DNA of 64,000 nucleotides, from the NCBI GenBank assembly GCA_026120185.1, contig JANUWF010002273.1:1037001-1101000 (forward strand), in the 5' to 3' direction. Under the pieces are notes generated by a model that worked only from the letters and a program-made list of their open reading frames with translations, did no database searches and was not told the DNA's origin. The stretch comes from Voacanga thouarsii. Lineage: Eukaryota > Streptophyta > Magnoliopsida > Gentianales > Apocynaceae. Every line of letters begins with the position of its first letter. The stretch's first letter is position 1. Position numbers and translations under genes: made by a program. Below are positions 45,701 to 56,359 of the stretch, in pieces.

Positions 45701-47140
45701 ATAGGATTGCCTCTAGGTATCAGACCAATAGTAAACTTCACATCTCCAAGTAGGGTAGAGTTGTTAATTCATTCAAAAAACATCCAAGTACTCCTTCGTT
45801 ACAATAGTATTCTCTATAGAACATTGTTCTTCAAGTTTATCTGCTCAAGTTTTTGCAAAGGCAGCTCTCTGGGGGTGTATCGATTAGTTGAATAGTCTGA
45901 AAGAAAGCATTATTTTATGGGAGATGTTACCTATCAAGACTGGGTTCAAAAGATTAGTGCACCCTTCAAAATAAAATAACAAGATTCCCATCATGTTTCT
46001 GCTATGCTACTTTGATAGATCATTAAATTGTACATCAAAACCATCAGCAATGGTAGGGTCCTCTCCTCGCTTTTCTTTGTTCATTGCAAATACCTTAGCT
46101 TTCACTTGTGGTTTGGAATGGTCAATTTGGCTCCCTTATGAATTAGGATTCCTTTGGGCAAACTATTGCAATTTTGAGCACATGTCACTTAAATGCATAG
46201 GATCTCTACAATTAAAACATCTTCACCAATGATTCTTATGACAAAAATCTCATTCTATATGTCCCATTTTTCTATATGAACGACAAGCTATCTTTTTCCA
46301 ATTATCTCTAGCTGAAGTGGTTCGAGCTTATTTTCCTTTATTATTCTGCTATTGCCCTAATGATCTCTTAGCAAGAAATTTCTTGACGGGTGCTACCACT
46401 TTACTTGTAAATTTACTCTTATCCTCATTCTATATCCTAGTAGCAACATCGACAACAGTAGAATAAGTCGTGGGTGAAAAAAAACCCAGTGCCCATCTCA
46501 ATTCTAGTCTTAATCCTTTTATGAATTAACGAGCATGATTTTGCTCAGTGTCAATCAAGCGATGACAATATTTAGACAATTTGGTAAATTGTGCTACATA
46601 TTGTGCCACTCTCGTGTTTCCCTACTTGAAAGCTTGAAATTCATGTTCTTGCTTTTCAATTATCCATTGGGTATATACTCCGCTCAAAATATTGTCACAA
46701 AGATACTCCAACTCCACTCTTCTCCATCTTGCTCCCATACTTCCTGGACCTTTGTCCACAAATGTGTTTTGGCCCTTTCAGACAAAAGGCCACAAACTTT
46801 GCCATCCTCTCTTCTGAATATTTCAAGGTTCAGAAGATGTCCTCTTTGCTCTCAAACCACATCTCGGCTTTTTGGTCTTGTTCAGCTTCTCCTAAGAAAA
46901 TAGGAGGCTGAAATTTTAAAAATTTCTCCAATGCGTCATCATCGCCCTTCTGATCCTTCTTCTTCATTAGATTCTATAGTATCTTTATCATTGTCCCAAA
47001 AGTTTGGGCGATAGTCACTTCTTCAGCTCCCTCAACTTCAGCTGCTTGGGGAGGATTTGCTATCAGATTGCTCTTCGGATTGGCTGATTTACCGTCGAGG
47101 CTCTTCCATTATTACGTACAACAGTGCGAGTTTTTAGAGG
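45701..47140 (-). pseudogene. gag: E gag and start of protease
   Basis: Runs from about 47140 leftward in broken frames: KFLKFQPPIFLGEAEQDQKAE, MWFESKEDIFRTLKYSEE, SSRETRVAQYVAQFTKLSKY, then an intact zinc knuckle CFNCRDPMHLSDMC (CX2CX4HX4C) at about 46180-46225. This is the chromovirus Gag pattern. Protease-like sequence should follow at 45800-46000 but only weak remnants were seen; RT and RNase H are absent between here and 45700. Open stretches on the plus strand at 45993-46911 are shadows. Confidence 0.85.
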
Positions 47141-47558
47141 CATCTTCATACCATCGATATTACAATTTAAACTTTCATAAGGCTAAAATGTTCATATGTA
47201 TGCATACTGTGTTCATATTATGTAGCAAAAAAAACATAAATGCAACTTAGCATCATTGAACATCAATAATTCAAACTAACAACATAAATATTAGGGATTT
47301 AAAATAATTGCATAAAAGTAAATATTTCTAAAAGGAATAAACACATAGGTGCAAACATCTCCAAATTCCTCCAATATCACTATCGATTTTATCCGTTCTC
47401 TTACTATTGAGAATCAAGTCTGCATTTACTACTTAATTTAATCATCCTTCAATATCTAAGAATCAATCTTATTCAAATCCGATAGTTTCATATTTCACAA
47501 CTTAACTGGCTACTAGTCCTTATCTAACCTAAAAGGTTGAAAGGAATGCTTAAACCTA

Positions 47559-47571
47559 GACTCCAATATCA
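47559..47571 (-). other. E primer-binding site (worn initiator-Met)
   Basis: The plus-strand GACTCCAATATCA corresponds to TGATATTGGAGTC, against the standard TGGTATCAGAGCC. The mismatches are mostly transitions, as expected of methylated, decayed DNA. It is three bases from the LTR edge. Confidence 0.72.
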
Positions 47572-47573
47572 AT

Positions 47574-49298
47574 TGTAACACCCTACAACTATAGGACCCG
47601 AATAGTTGCGGATATCACCCCGTCTAGACAGTAAGTGGTCTTATAACAATATACTTAAATAAATAAATTCAGAGACTTTCATAATTCTAAAAGAAATTTG
47701 ATCATCAACTCAAAATATGGGTCCATATATGTTTCTTATAATACATTAATACGCAACCTCCTAGATATAAGCCCAAAAACTAGAAAAGCTCAAAATATTT
47801 CAACTATCCTCTTCGGGTTTTGACTCTATTCAAGCCCAGGTATTCACAAAGGTCTGCTTGAAAAATATAAATAAAGTCGTGTGAAATTTAATATATCTCA
47901 GTAAGTCCCATAGTGTATCATGTGAAATTTCACAAACAATGTTTTCATAATGCATGAATTGAAATCATTGGAACGGTGATAAAAGTCGCTACTTCTCATT
48001 TGAGAAAGAAGATTTATAATGAAAACTCATTTGAGCTTATCTCTTTTCTTTGAGAAGAACGTGCTTTTAAAATTATGGCATTATGCATAATACTAATATT
48101 GAGCTTTTAATTATCAATCATACTATATTTTCATATTTTAAAAAAAAATCACATTGCAATCTCATATTAAACACCGATGGAATCTCATCTCATCTTCTCG
48201 AAAGGATATCAACCCAACTGCTTCATAAGATTTTAATCCTATAAATCTTATAATATATATGATTAACTCAGTGCGTACACCACAATTAACCATACTCTGA
48301 CCATTGTCATAGTCTGCCATTCCAGTTGAGTGTCCCACGCCCATCCTTTGTTTCTATTTTGGGATAACGTGTTGCTAGTTAAGGACGACTAAACATCAAA
48401 GACTAGCACCTCGTGAAGAAAAAGATCACAATCTAGAGGGGACCGCCAACCAGATAGCATTCTTAAACCTACGTAAGTTAGTATAGGTGTAAAGTCCCTT
48501 TGAGTACTCAAGAATCACATCATACCAGAGATCAATGCAATGCCTCCACATAACTCAAAACTTCTACAACCAAATCATTTTTCCAAAATATTTTGCTTTC
48601 CAAAGATATTTTATTTCCCGAATTCACATTGAATATAAATACATGTAAATCGAGTCCATTCCAACATTTTTATAAATGCATACTTTCATGTTATGACTTT
48701 CGCAATCCTTATACATGAAATGAAAGCATAATTGCTTAATAAAATTTAATGCCAGATTTCCAAATCTTTTCATCATATGTATATGATTTATCAAAATAAA
48801 GCATGGTTGAACAATGCATAAGCATTTATAGTTCCAAATACTTCATAATATTTTTAATAAATAAACTAGAAAGCTTCGTGAAATTTTTCTCATAACAGAT
48901 TTCATCAAAAACGCTGCATGGATATGGGGACTTACGTTAAGTCCTAGCTAGCAAAATAAAGAGTAGTCAATCCTATGTCCAAAAATATTTTCTTTACCAA
49001 ATATCATATATATTTATATAATTTAATTTATTGAAAATATATTTCTTATCAAATATAAAATTAGATATTTTTTACTAAAATCTTAATAGTATTAAATGTT
49101 ATTTTCTATATAAAAATATATATATTATTTCTTCACACAAAGTGCCCTTATCCACATACTTGAATTAAAATAACTATTCAACAAATATTTTTCAAATAAG
49201 CAACAACTCATTAACTAATGTAAGTATATGGAATAACACAATAGGAGGAATAGTATAATGCATGCCGTAAAATTCTTATTGCGAGAAAGGGCATTACA
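47574..49298 (-). repeat. E 5' LTR
   Basis: 1725 bases, TGTAACACCC.. to ..GGGCATTACA. It is the partner of 42745-44476. The open stretch at 48162-48344 has an equivalent in the other LTR (43350-43532) but is not conserved as a protein. Confidence 0.93.
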
Positions 49299-49467
49299 AC
49301 TTGTACCCTTTTAAGTTTTATTTCTGAGACATTTGTAATAGTATTAAGGAGTTGTATTTTAAGTATTGGACTTCATTTCTACTCTTGCTATTATAAAAAT
49401 CTCTAGTCCTACGGAATGGGGCGATATCCCTAACCCTTTTTGGGTTACTTAGTAGTGAAGTGTTACA
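49299..49467 (+). repeat. D3 LTR fragment 5 (3' end)
   Basis: Starts with the right E duplication ACTTG and runs to GAAGTGTTACA at 49467. It follows the end of D1 (AAGTTTTA.. TATAAA..CCTACGGAATGGGGCGATATCC, compare 15660-15809). This is the right border of the oldest D-type LTR in the nest. Confidence 0.8.
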
Positions 49468-50105
49468 CAAAGAGTATTAAGCCCAAAATTCCAAAATCCA
49501 CATCCAAAAAGTACAAATATCCCTATCTTTAGGCAACATCCCACTTTATCAATCACCATGTTCTTTTTCTCCAAATTCTTTCTCAAGTTCATCAAAGGAA
49601 AACAAATCTAGTAGGTCAATCAATTTAGTACTCCATCTCTCGAAATCATTAGCAAAAAATACACCCAAATCAATAAATCTATACAGTACAACCATGTAAT
49701 TGATTAATAAAATAGGCTTCAATTAAACTAAAAGGAATCCAATACAAAGTAGAATGAGGGTTCATCCCTTTTATTACAATTCAAATGAGCTTAACCCAAT
49801 ATTAACAAAATAGATTTACAAAGTAAGATGGAGAAAAACTCATGGACAAAGGTGTTCCCCTTCTTCCTTGACATCTCCTTCAAAATAATCTTTTGCTCCT
49901 TAAAGATGATCTTAATCCTTCCTTCATTGGCTCTCTTGGTGTTCTTGAGGGGTTCTCTTAGGGTTTCTCTCTAGGGAATCGCATCCTAAGGGTTTATAAT
50001 GGGTGTATTTATTATAGTTTTTCTCTTCAAAACCCTAAAAATTACAAAATAAAGACTGTTTTATGATATCAAATGACACACCTTATGTTGACTTAACCAG
50101 CGCCG
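49468..50105 (-). repeat. F: Athila-type LTR fragment that hosts D3
   Basis: Resembles LTR B2 from about 50570 (GTATTAAG..ATATCCCTATCTTTAGGCAAC, then the ACTCATGGACAAAGG block and CTTCTTCCTTGACATCTCC). It begins in mid-LTR right after D3 ends, so D3 probably inserted into it; its other half would lie beyond the left edge of the window. It stops at the B2 LTR edge (50106). No genes. Confidence 0.65.
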
Positions 50106-51779
50106 TGATACGTGTTTTTTTACTATAGAAAATATTAACAACAAAACCCATAATCAGTTAAGTTTTAATTAAAATTATAACCACTAAAACCATATATATG
50201 GGCAAGTATACCCATATAGTATAGAAAATAGCAAGTATCAAATCCACAGGAACTTAGACTTCTATCTTACTTTACTCAAATCTTTATTGTTTAGCCAATA
50301 AAAGAAATAAATAGAAGTAAATAACCTACTAACCTAATATGCTAGAGAATATATCAAGTTTACACAAAATAAGTCACAAGGATAATCAATGAGTAAGATT
50401 AAGGAAAAAAGATATGCAATAAAGAAATCACCCCAAATCTATGACAAGTAAAGGAAACATCTTTAAATCAATTAAGTCCCAATCCAAATGCCAATATGAC
50501 TTTAAAAGATGAATCCACTCTCTCTCGAGTTATGAAATTATTATTCTTAGATTAATTAAAGGGTATATCTACCTTCTTAATTAAATCTAAGAAGTATTAA
50601 GAACAACTCAATTTCTAAAAGTAACAATATCCCTATCTCTAGGCAATATTCTTAACTCTCAAATAAACAATTAATGTCCCTATCTCTAGGTAACACTAAA
50701 GTCTCTCTTTTGGAAGAAATTAATTAACCACCCTATCTCTAGGTAAAATTAATCTCTTTTTGATTATTCAGTCCGAGTTAACTAAGAGATAATAAGTATT
50801 GAATTAATTAATTGCTTTCCAAACCTCTCTCTTGAGTTAGTTAGAAAAGAACCAATCAATTCAACAAAACAATAAATTCAAGTAATCAAATATTTAAAGT
50901 TGGAATCACTAGATCAAAAGAAATTCAATCCATGAACATAAACTTAAGGTTCAACCTTCGAATACAACTAAAACATAATAAACTCAAATTGTCAATAAAT
51001 TATAAAGAAAATGAAAAGAAATCACCATAGACAAGCAAGCCTTCTTCCTCTTCCTTGAAACCTTATTGATCAACCTCCTCTTCTTCTCCAAGAATTCTTC
51101 TTGATCCTCTTTAATCTTGGTGTTTCTTTAGCAGTTTTTCTAATTGCATAGAGTGAAACCTTTGCAATGAATGTTAAGCTCTTGTATTTATAGGAGTTTA
51201 GATTGCCAAAAAGTGTATACAAGAGTCCTAATTCGTGTCCAACTCAACTTCCAAAAGATCTCAACATAAGTTACCAAATTTTGCTAAACAACTCCTTTTC
51301 TGCATCAAAATAAACTACAAACTGCCTTTGATCAGGCTTGTGCCAATGCCGGGTAATAGGGGTTAAAATCATCGTTATTTTTCTAGTTATTTGAGGTTAA
51401 TTTGAGACACTTTTAATACAATAATTAGTTATATTCATTCATATTTGATATTTTACTTATAAAAATTCTTTTTCTGAAATTTTATGCAAAAATAGGTAAA
51501 ATTTAGGGTTGATTGTGTATTTTTCTAGTACAGACCTAGCACCTTCTATTTGACTAGAATGGACTCAGCGCATGGTCCCTTGACTGGGCCTAGCACCAAG
51601 TCTGCTCTAGAATTATTCACTTTTCGCTCAAAATCAATTTAAATCTGTGTAAATTTGTCAAAAATACTTTTTACAAGCAAAATATCAAATAGGAAGGAAT
51701 ATGCATAGTTATTACCACAAAAATATTACAAAACAACCTCAAATAATTAGTAAAATAATGGTAATTTTAGCCCCTATTA
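50106..51779 (-). repeat. B2 3' LTR with an internal inverted segment
   Basis: Left end TGATACGTGTTTTTTTACTATAG, right end ..AGCCCCTATTA. The stretch 51354-51503 is an opposite-strand copy of the LTR's own right end (51632-51779): both begin TAATAGGGG reading inward. The left 1.25 kb is B-type; the right end is A-like. Confidence 0.78.
51354..51779. repeat. Inverted repeat of an LTR end (~150-base arms)
   Basis: Arms 51354-51503 and 51632-51779 read TAATAGGGG..TTATTTGAGGTT..TTTGATATTTT toward each other around a ~130-base centre that carries the GCGC-type repeat words. It looks like a foldback unit ending in TAATAGGGG/CCCCTATTA, but no flanking duplication was found. Confidence 0.75.
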
Positions 51780-53210
51780 CATACCCTCATACTTGAACAT
51801 TTGCTTGTCCTCAAGCAAATAAGAATTAGACACCAAGCATTTAAAACAGATTTTCCCTTAGAAAATTCATCCATAATGAAGACATAACCTTCTTGCAACC
51901 TTAAATATAAACTTGTCATTCACTCAACCCTTTTAAAACCCTATAAACTCTTGTATTAAATCAAACAATCACAGAGCCATCAAAGTTAAGTTAAACAAAC
52001 TTATATCTAGTATAAAAAAATCATCATACTCCTCAAGCAAAACATAGATAACATAAATCATACAAGTCAAGCCATTTAACCAATTCAAGCATTATAAACT
52101 CAAATTTACACAACTCAAGTTAATGAAATAAGAAAAACACTCCACTCTTCTTTTTCTTTTATGACTTTGGGAATTGATAACCTCAAGTGAATGGATTTCT
52201 CTTCACACATCGTATTGGCCCCTTTATAGTTATTATCATTTTTTTTCAACACTTTTCTTTTTCTTTCTTCTTTCTTTCCTTACCTTCTTGCCTTCGGGAT
52301 AGCCTCAAAAGAGCATGATACTTCTTTGTTTATTCTCCTCCACTCACCGTATTGGTCCCATTTTTAGCAAAAGGTCTCTCCATTTTTTTTCCCAACAAAT
52401 GAAAGCAAAAAATTTTCAACTCACATTTTTTCCTTTTCACTCAATTTCCTTATTTACAACTCAAAGTCAAACAAATTTTAAATTCATAATACAAGAATTA
52501 ATCAACAACTCTTCTCATATTTTATCATATCATCCATATTAAAACTCAAAGAATAAAACAAAACTCAAATACCAAATATAACCAATGTTAACTTAAATTC
52601 TCAAGACTTAACAAAATCCAACTTAATACACAAGTTTACTTTTTTACAATAAAATCAACCATAACGAATGACAAATCCATATCCAAGATTAAAAAGAAAA
52701 TCATCACTCCATTTTAAACCAATAAGCTCAATTTAGCTCCAAAATCTCCAAACTTTCAAATTTTAAAATTTTCAATTTTTCCACAAAATTGTTTGGTACC
52801 AAGAAAACACCACAATCACTGATAAAAATTTAAACAAAGAATATTACTAAACCACTCCCCCATACTTAAACTGGACAATGTCTTCATTGGCAAAAAATTA
52901 ACATAGGAAAGTATCTCCAAATGGACCAAATCTAATAGAGAGGTAGAAAGTTTAAGTAGTACTTCCCAAGTGTAATAAAGTTCCAATAAATATTAAAACA
53001 TGGAATAGAGAGAAGAATTTGTCTAAGAGAACTTTATTCCGACCTACAAAAGAAATCACAAATAAAAGTACAAGAAAAATAATAAAATAAAGACAAACCT
53101 AAAGAAAAGAAAACAAACTACAATCCTAAGAAAGCAAATAAAGACACGATTCACTTCCCCACACTTAAGATGAAAAATATTTTCCTTATTTGGGGGGCAA
53201 ATCAAAACAC
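51780..53210 (-). other. B2 3' non-coding tail
   Basis: About 1.4 kb, AT-rich. Three AAGTGTGGGG-type blocks are seen on the minus strand: against the LTR (51782-51812), at about 52858-52890 and at about 53150-53170. No credible reading frame; the open stretch 52315-52542 is low complexity. Confidence 0.7.
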
Positions 53211-54238
53211 TTAACAACTAAAAATAAAACTAGATAAAACCAAATAATGACCGAAAGACCTAAAGAAACTCAAATTCAAAACAAACCCAAATATATATAT
53301 AAAAAAATACTCTTTCCACTCATCATGCCTCCTCATTAAATCCATGTCAAAGACCTTTAAGCTCAAAGTAGAAAATAAAAAAGAATATAGAAAGAATGGA
53401 GGCTTTTGAAAAAGGTCATGTTCATAAAAATAATTTTTCTCAATAAAACAAAACACATGAACATCCTTCTCTATCATTCATTTAGGCACACAAATACTGT
53501 TTGCAACATATAAGTGCACAGGGTATCTAAAGAATGCATCAAATTTGAAATTACCATTTTTCCCTTCAAATGATGTGTCACAATGAAAATTCCTCTTGAA
53601 ACTTAGCAATTGAGTTCTCAAAGATGGAATCATGAAATCCTTATTTTTCAATCCATAGTCTATAAAAACTAAATTACCTCCCTTTGGATGAGGTGAAAGG
53701 TAAAATTTGTTAATATCCTCTAAGGACTTCTATGATGTAGAAAGGATAAATCTAACTCCTTGAGCCATGTGAAGCTCAACATATCATCATTTGAACCATT
53801 GTTCTCCAAGAATTAAGAGGAACCTAAAAAATCATGTGACAAGGAAAAGTTAGAATTATTAGCACATAAAGTAAAATCGAATACCTCTCTTGTCACATTG
53901 TGCAATTGTCCCTCATATTCTCTCTCCTCTATTTGGGGGTCCTCTTGTTCAAGTGTATGAGCCTTTATGGCATTCTCAACCAATTTGGCTAGTTGTATTC
54001 TTTGGTTGCTCAATCGTTAGGAAGCTTCTTTATGTCACTTAATGGATGAATTTGAATTGGCAATAAAAGAATTTATTGATGCTTCTAATGACATCTCACT
54101 AGAAGCATTAATCCGAGCTTGTAACATTGCCAATCTATCATCATTGTTACTCCTTTGAATGTGTGTCCATGGCCACATATGTCCCCAATGTCGGTTGTCC
54201 TTGATGATGATTTTAACCTCGTGTTCAAAGAAAAACAA
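53211..54238 (-). pseudogene. B2 conserved ORF of unknown function
   Basis: Roughly 340 codons in three open pieces on the minus strand. 54035-54238 holds HWGHMWPWTHIQRSNNDDRL and a SSEMSLEASINSFIANSNS stretch. 53813-54013 holds NQRIQLAKLVENAIKAHTLE and VTREVFDFTL and SLSHDFLGSS. 53211-53477 holds IEKDVHVFCFIEKNYFYEHD and LFQKPPFFLYSFLF, then a hydrophobic C-terminus. The stretches between are related in altered frames. An equivalent is in B3 (59516-60580) in the same place and order. The middle looks helical. I do not recognise the family. It is not Gag: there is no zinc knuckle or capsid motif. Confidence 0.62.
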
Positions 54239-54408
54239 AGATCAAATCAAAAAGAAAAGTAAAAACAAATAAAAATAATAGAAAAACAAAGAAAAGAAAA
54301 ATACATAAATTAGAAATATTCACAAACTACTAAAACACAAAAGTTAGTGATATTTACAAATACAACAAAAGTTAAATCACAATATTCGAGTGTTTCCGAT
54401 AGTGCCCA

Positions 54409-54426
54409 TCCCCGGCAATGGCGCCA
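54409..54426 (-). other. B2 primer-binding site (tRNA-Asp)
   Basis: The plus-strand TCCCCGGCAATGGCGCCA is one base from the tRNA-Asp 3' end match. It is six bases from the 5' LTR edge. Confidence 0.92.
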
Positions 54427-54432
54427 AAAATT

Positions 54433-55761
54433 TTATGCATATTTTTTGGTGTAGAAAATATTACCAACAAATTACAAAATCAATCAAGCTTTAATTAAAA
54501 TGTCAACTACTAAAATCACACATATGGGCAAATATATCCATCATATAGTATAGGAAATAGTAAGTATCGAATCCACGAGTACTTAGGCTCCCATCTTACT
54601 TTACTCAAATCTTTATTGTTTAGTCAATAAAATAAGAAGAGAATAAAAATAAATAAATAAGGATAAAAATAGATATAACTCAAGGATGCAATTTCATGTA
54701 ACTAAACAATTATCTTGAAAATACAATATTGAATCAATTAGCATCCATCACAATCAATTGTCGTCTTTGCATAATGAAAGAACTTAAGTAAAATTCAATC
54801 ATTTCTCAACTTATGAACTTACTTATGTAGATTCCACTTCTTTCCCAATCCATAGAATCACTATCATTTGATTAATTTAGCAGATTTTCTAATCAAACCA
54901 AAACAACCAAAAGATGCATTAAACTCATTCCTCATAAATATGAAATTAGCTAATAACCCTTTGCTCGGGGTGAAATCAACTAATCTTTAATCTTAACTTT
55001 GTTTTCCAAGTCCATTAAGATTTGACAAATATGAAATCAATGCAATAAACCCCTAACATCGTTTCTCAAGTCAATTAGAAGAACTCGTATCAATAACCAA
55101 TGATAACAAGTGATCAAATATTAAATATAACAATAGATTGATCAAAAATTCTAATTAACTTAAAATCATAATCTCCAAAATAATATCCAATTACAATTAA
55201 AACATTAATCACATCATTATTAAAGAAAAGTAAACAAAGGATAAAAGATAAAACTCATAGACAAGCCCTTCTTTTTCTCTTGAAAAGCTCATTTGAACGA
55301 TGCTCCTTTGAGTGGTGATTGAGTAGCTAGATTGGATCCTTCAAATCACACATTTCTCTTATGTTTTTCTTATATTTATAAGCCTGCTTGATATCAAAAT
55401 TCGTTATTTGAGAAGTTTAGTTCGAGTAGAATTCAGAAAATGCCAAATTCGCACACAACTGCCTCTGTACAGAGTGTACCTGGTGCGGGGTCCAATCTGT
55501 TTTGTACTCAATTTTCCTTCGTTTTTACTGTTTGACCAGAATGGACCCGGCCCTTGGTCCCTTAGATGGGCCTGGCACCAAGTCTATTTTGGAATTGTTC
55601 ACTTTTCGCTCGAAATCAACTTATATCTGTACAAATTTGTTAATAATACTTTTTACAAGCAAAATGTCAAATATAAAGGAATATGTCTAGTTATTGCAAT
55701 AAAAGTATCACAAAATAACCTCAAATAACTAATAAAATAATAGTAATTTTAACCCTTATCA
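54433..55761 (-). repeat. B2 5' LTR
   Basis: About 1.33 kb. The first ~220 bases (TTATGCATATTTTTTGGTGTAG.., then GGCAAATATATCCATC) are B-type. From about 54660 the sequence follows family A (AACTCAAGGATGCAATTTCATG.., compare 33000 and 40040). It ends ..AACCCTTATCA. The switch suggests a recombinant LTR. Confidence 0.8.
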
Positions 55762-56060
55762 GCTACCTAATTCTATTTCTTAACAGGGAAGGAAAAAAAA
55801 TATTAATTTATGATTAGAAGAGGACAAATTTAATAAAAAAAAATTATATGATAATATTTTGACTTTTGAAAAAAAAAATTTAAGGCCGCCAAGGATCGAT
55901 AAAATTTGGAAGAATTTAAAAAACAGTAAGAAAATATATCATTCTCGGAAGATTTTCTAAATTTAAGTGTTAGCGTTTTACTTACACTATTAAATTACTT
56001 CGACCGTAATCTTGAATTTGACAAGCTGGACTATGTTCAATTATGTGTCCTAAATTGACG
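55762..56060. other. Unassigned AT-rich stretch
   Basis: About 300 bases between the B2 5' LTR and the TA-repeat region. I see no gene, no LTR match and no repeat in it. Confidence 0.6.
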
Positions 56061-56068
56061 ATTGCAAT

Positions 56069-56194
56069 TTATATATATATATATATATATATTAGATGTA
56101 CTTTTTTCACATTCCTATTAACATATATTGCACCTGTTTCATTACATGCAGACTGGGATGTTATAGGTCGGTAAACAAAGGAATCATGACAAAC

Positions 56195-56251
<57 letters not shown>

Positions 56252-56354
56252 TGTACTTTTTTCACATTCCTATTAACATATATTGCACCTGTTTCATTAC
56301 ATTCAGACTGGGATGTTATAGGTCGGTAAACAAAGGAATCATGACAAACATCCA
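56069..56354. repeat. Tandem ~108-base duplication separated by (TA)n
   Basis: The units at about 56092-56199 and 56247-56354 are almost identical (TTAGATGTACTTTTTTCACATTCC.. to ..AATCATGACAAACATCCAA). Each is preceded by a TA tract, about 12 repeats at 56069-56092 and about 23 at 56200-56246. Few differences between the units (for example ATGCAG/ATTCAG), so the duplication is recent. The open frames across it only translate the TA run. Confidence 0.92.
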
Positions 56355-56359
56355 AGAGC

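Larger units (their letters stand above)
42745..49298 (-). mobile_element. E: Ty3/gypsy chromovirus, RT region deleted
   Basis: 6554 bases on the minus strand, flanked by ATTTG (42740-42744) and ACTTG (49299-49303), one transition apart. Order: 5' LTR (47574-49298), iMet-type primer site, gag with zinc knuckle (about 47140-46000), remnant integrase zinc domain (45400-45700), integrase C-terminus (44726-44944), chromodomain end (44536-44600), purine tract, 3' LTR (42745-44476). The interior is only 3.1 kb; RT and RNase H are missing. The chromodomain tail and TGTAACACCC LTR ends point to the Tekay/Del-like clade. Confidence 0.9.
50106..55761 (-). mobile_element. B2: non-autonomous Athila-type element
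   Basis: Minus strand. 5' LTR 54433-55761, tRNA-Asp primer site 54409-54426, a conserved unknown ORF (54238-53211), non-coding tail with purine tract, 3' LTR 50106-51779. No gag, protease, RT or integrase motif was seen in the 2.65-kb interior. No matching target duplication was found (left CGCCG, right GCTAC), so one end may be recombinant. The LTRs are mosaics of A-like and B-like sequence. Confidence 0.82.

Noticed and set aside
46535..46911. 122-codon plus-strand open stretch
   Set aside because: Antisense shadow of chromovirus E gag.
43350..48344. Paired open stretches in the two E LTRs (43350-43532, 48162-48344)
   Set aside because: They are at equivalent LTR positions but differ in frame integrity and residues as expected of neutral LTR drift.
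50101..55766. Target-site duplication for B2
   Set aside because: CGCCG on the left and GCTAC on the right do not match. No shift of a few bases restores a match.
56096..56355. Open frames on both strands with Tyr-Ile repeats
   Set aside because: They only translate the TA microsatellite.
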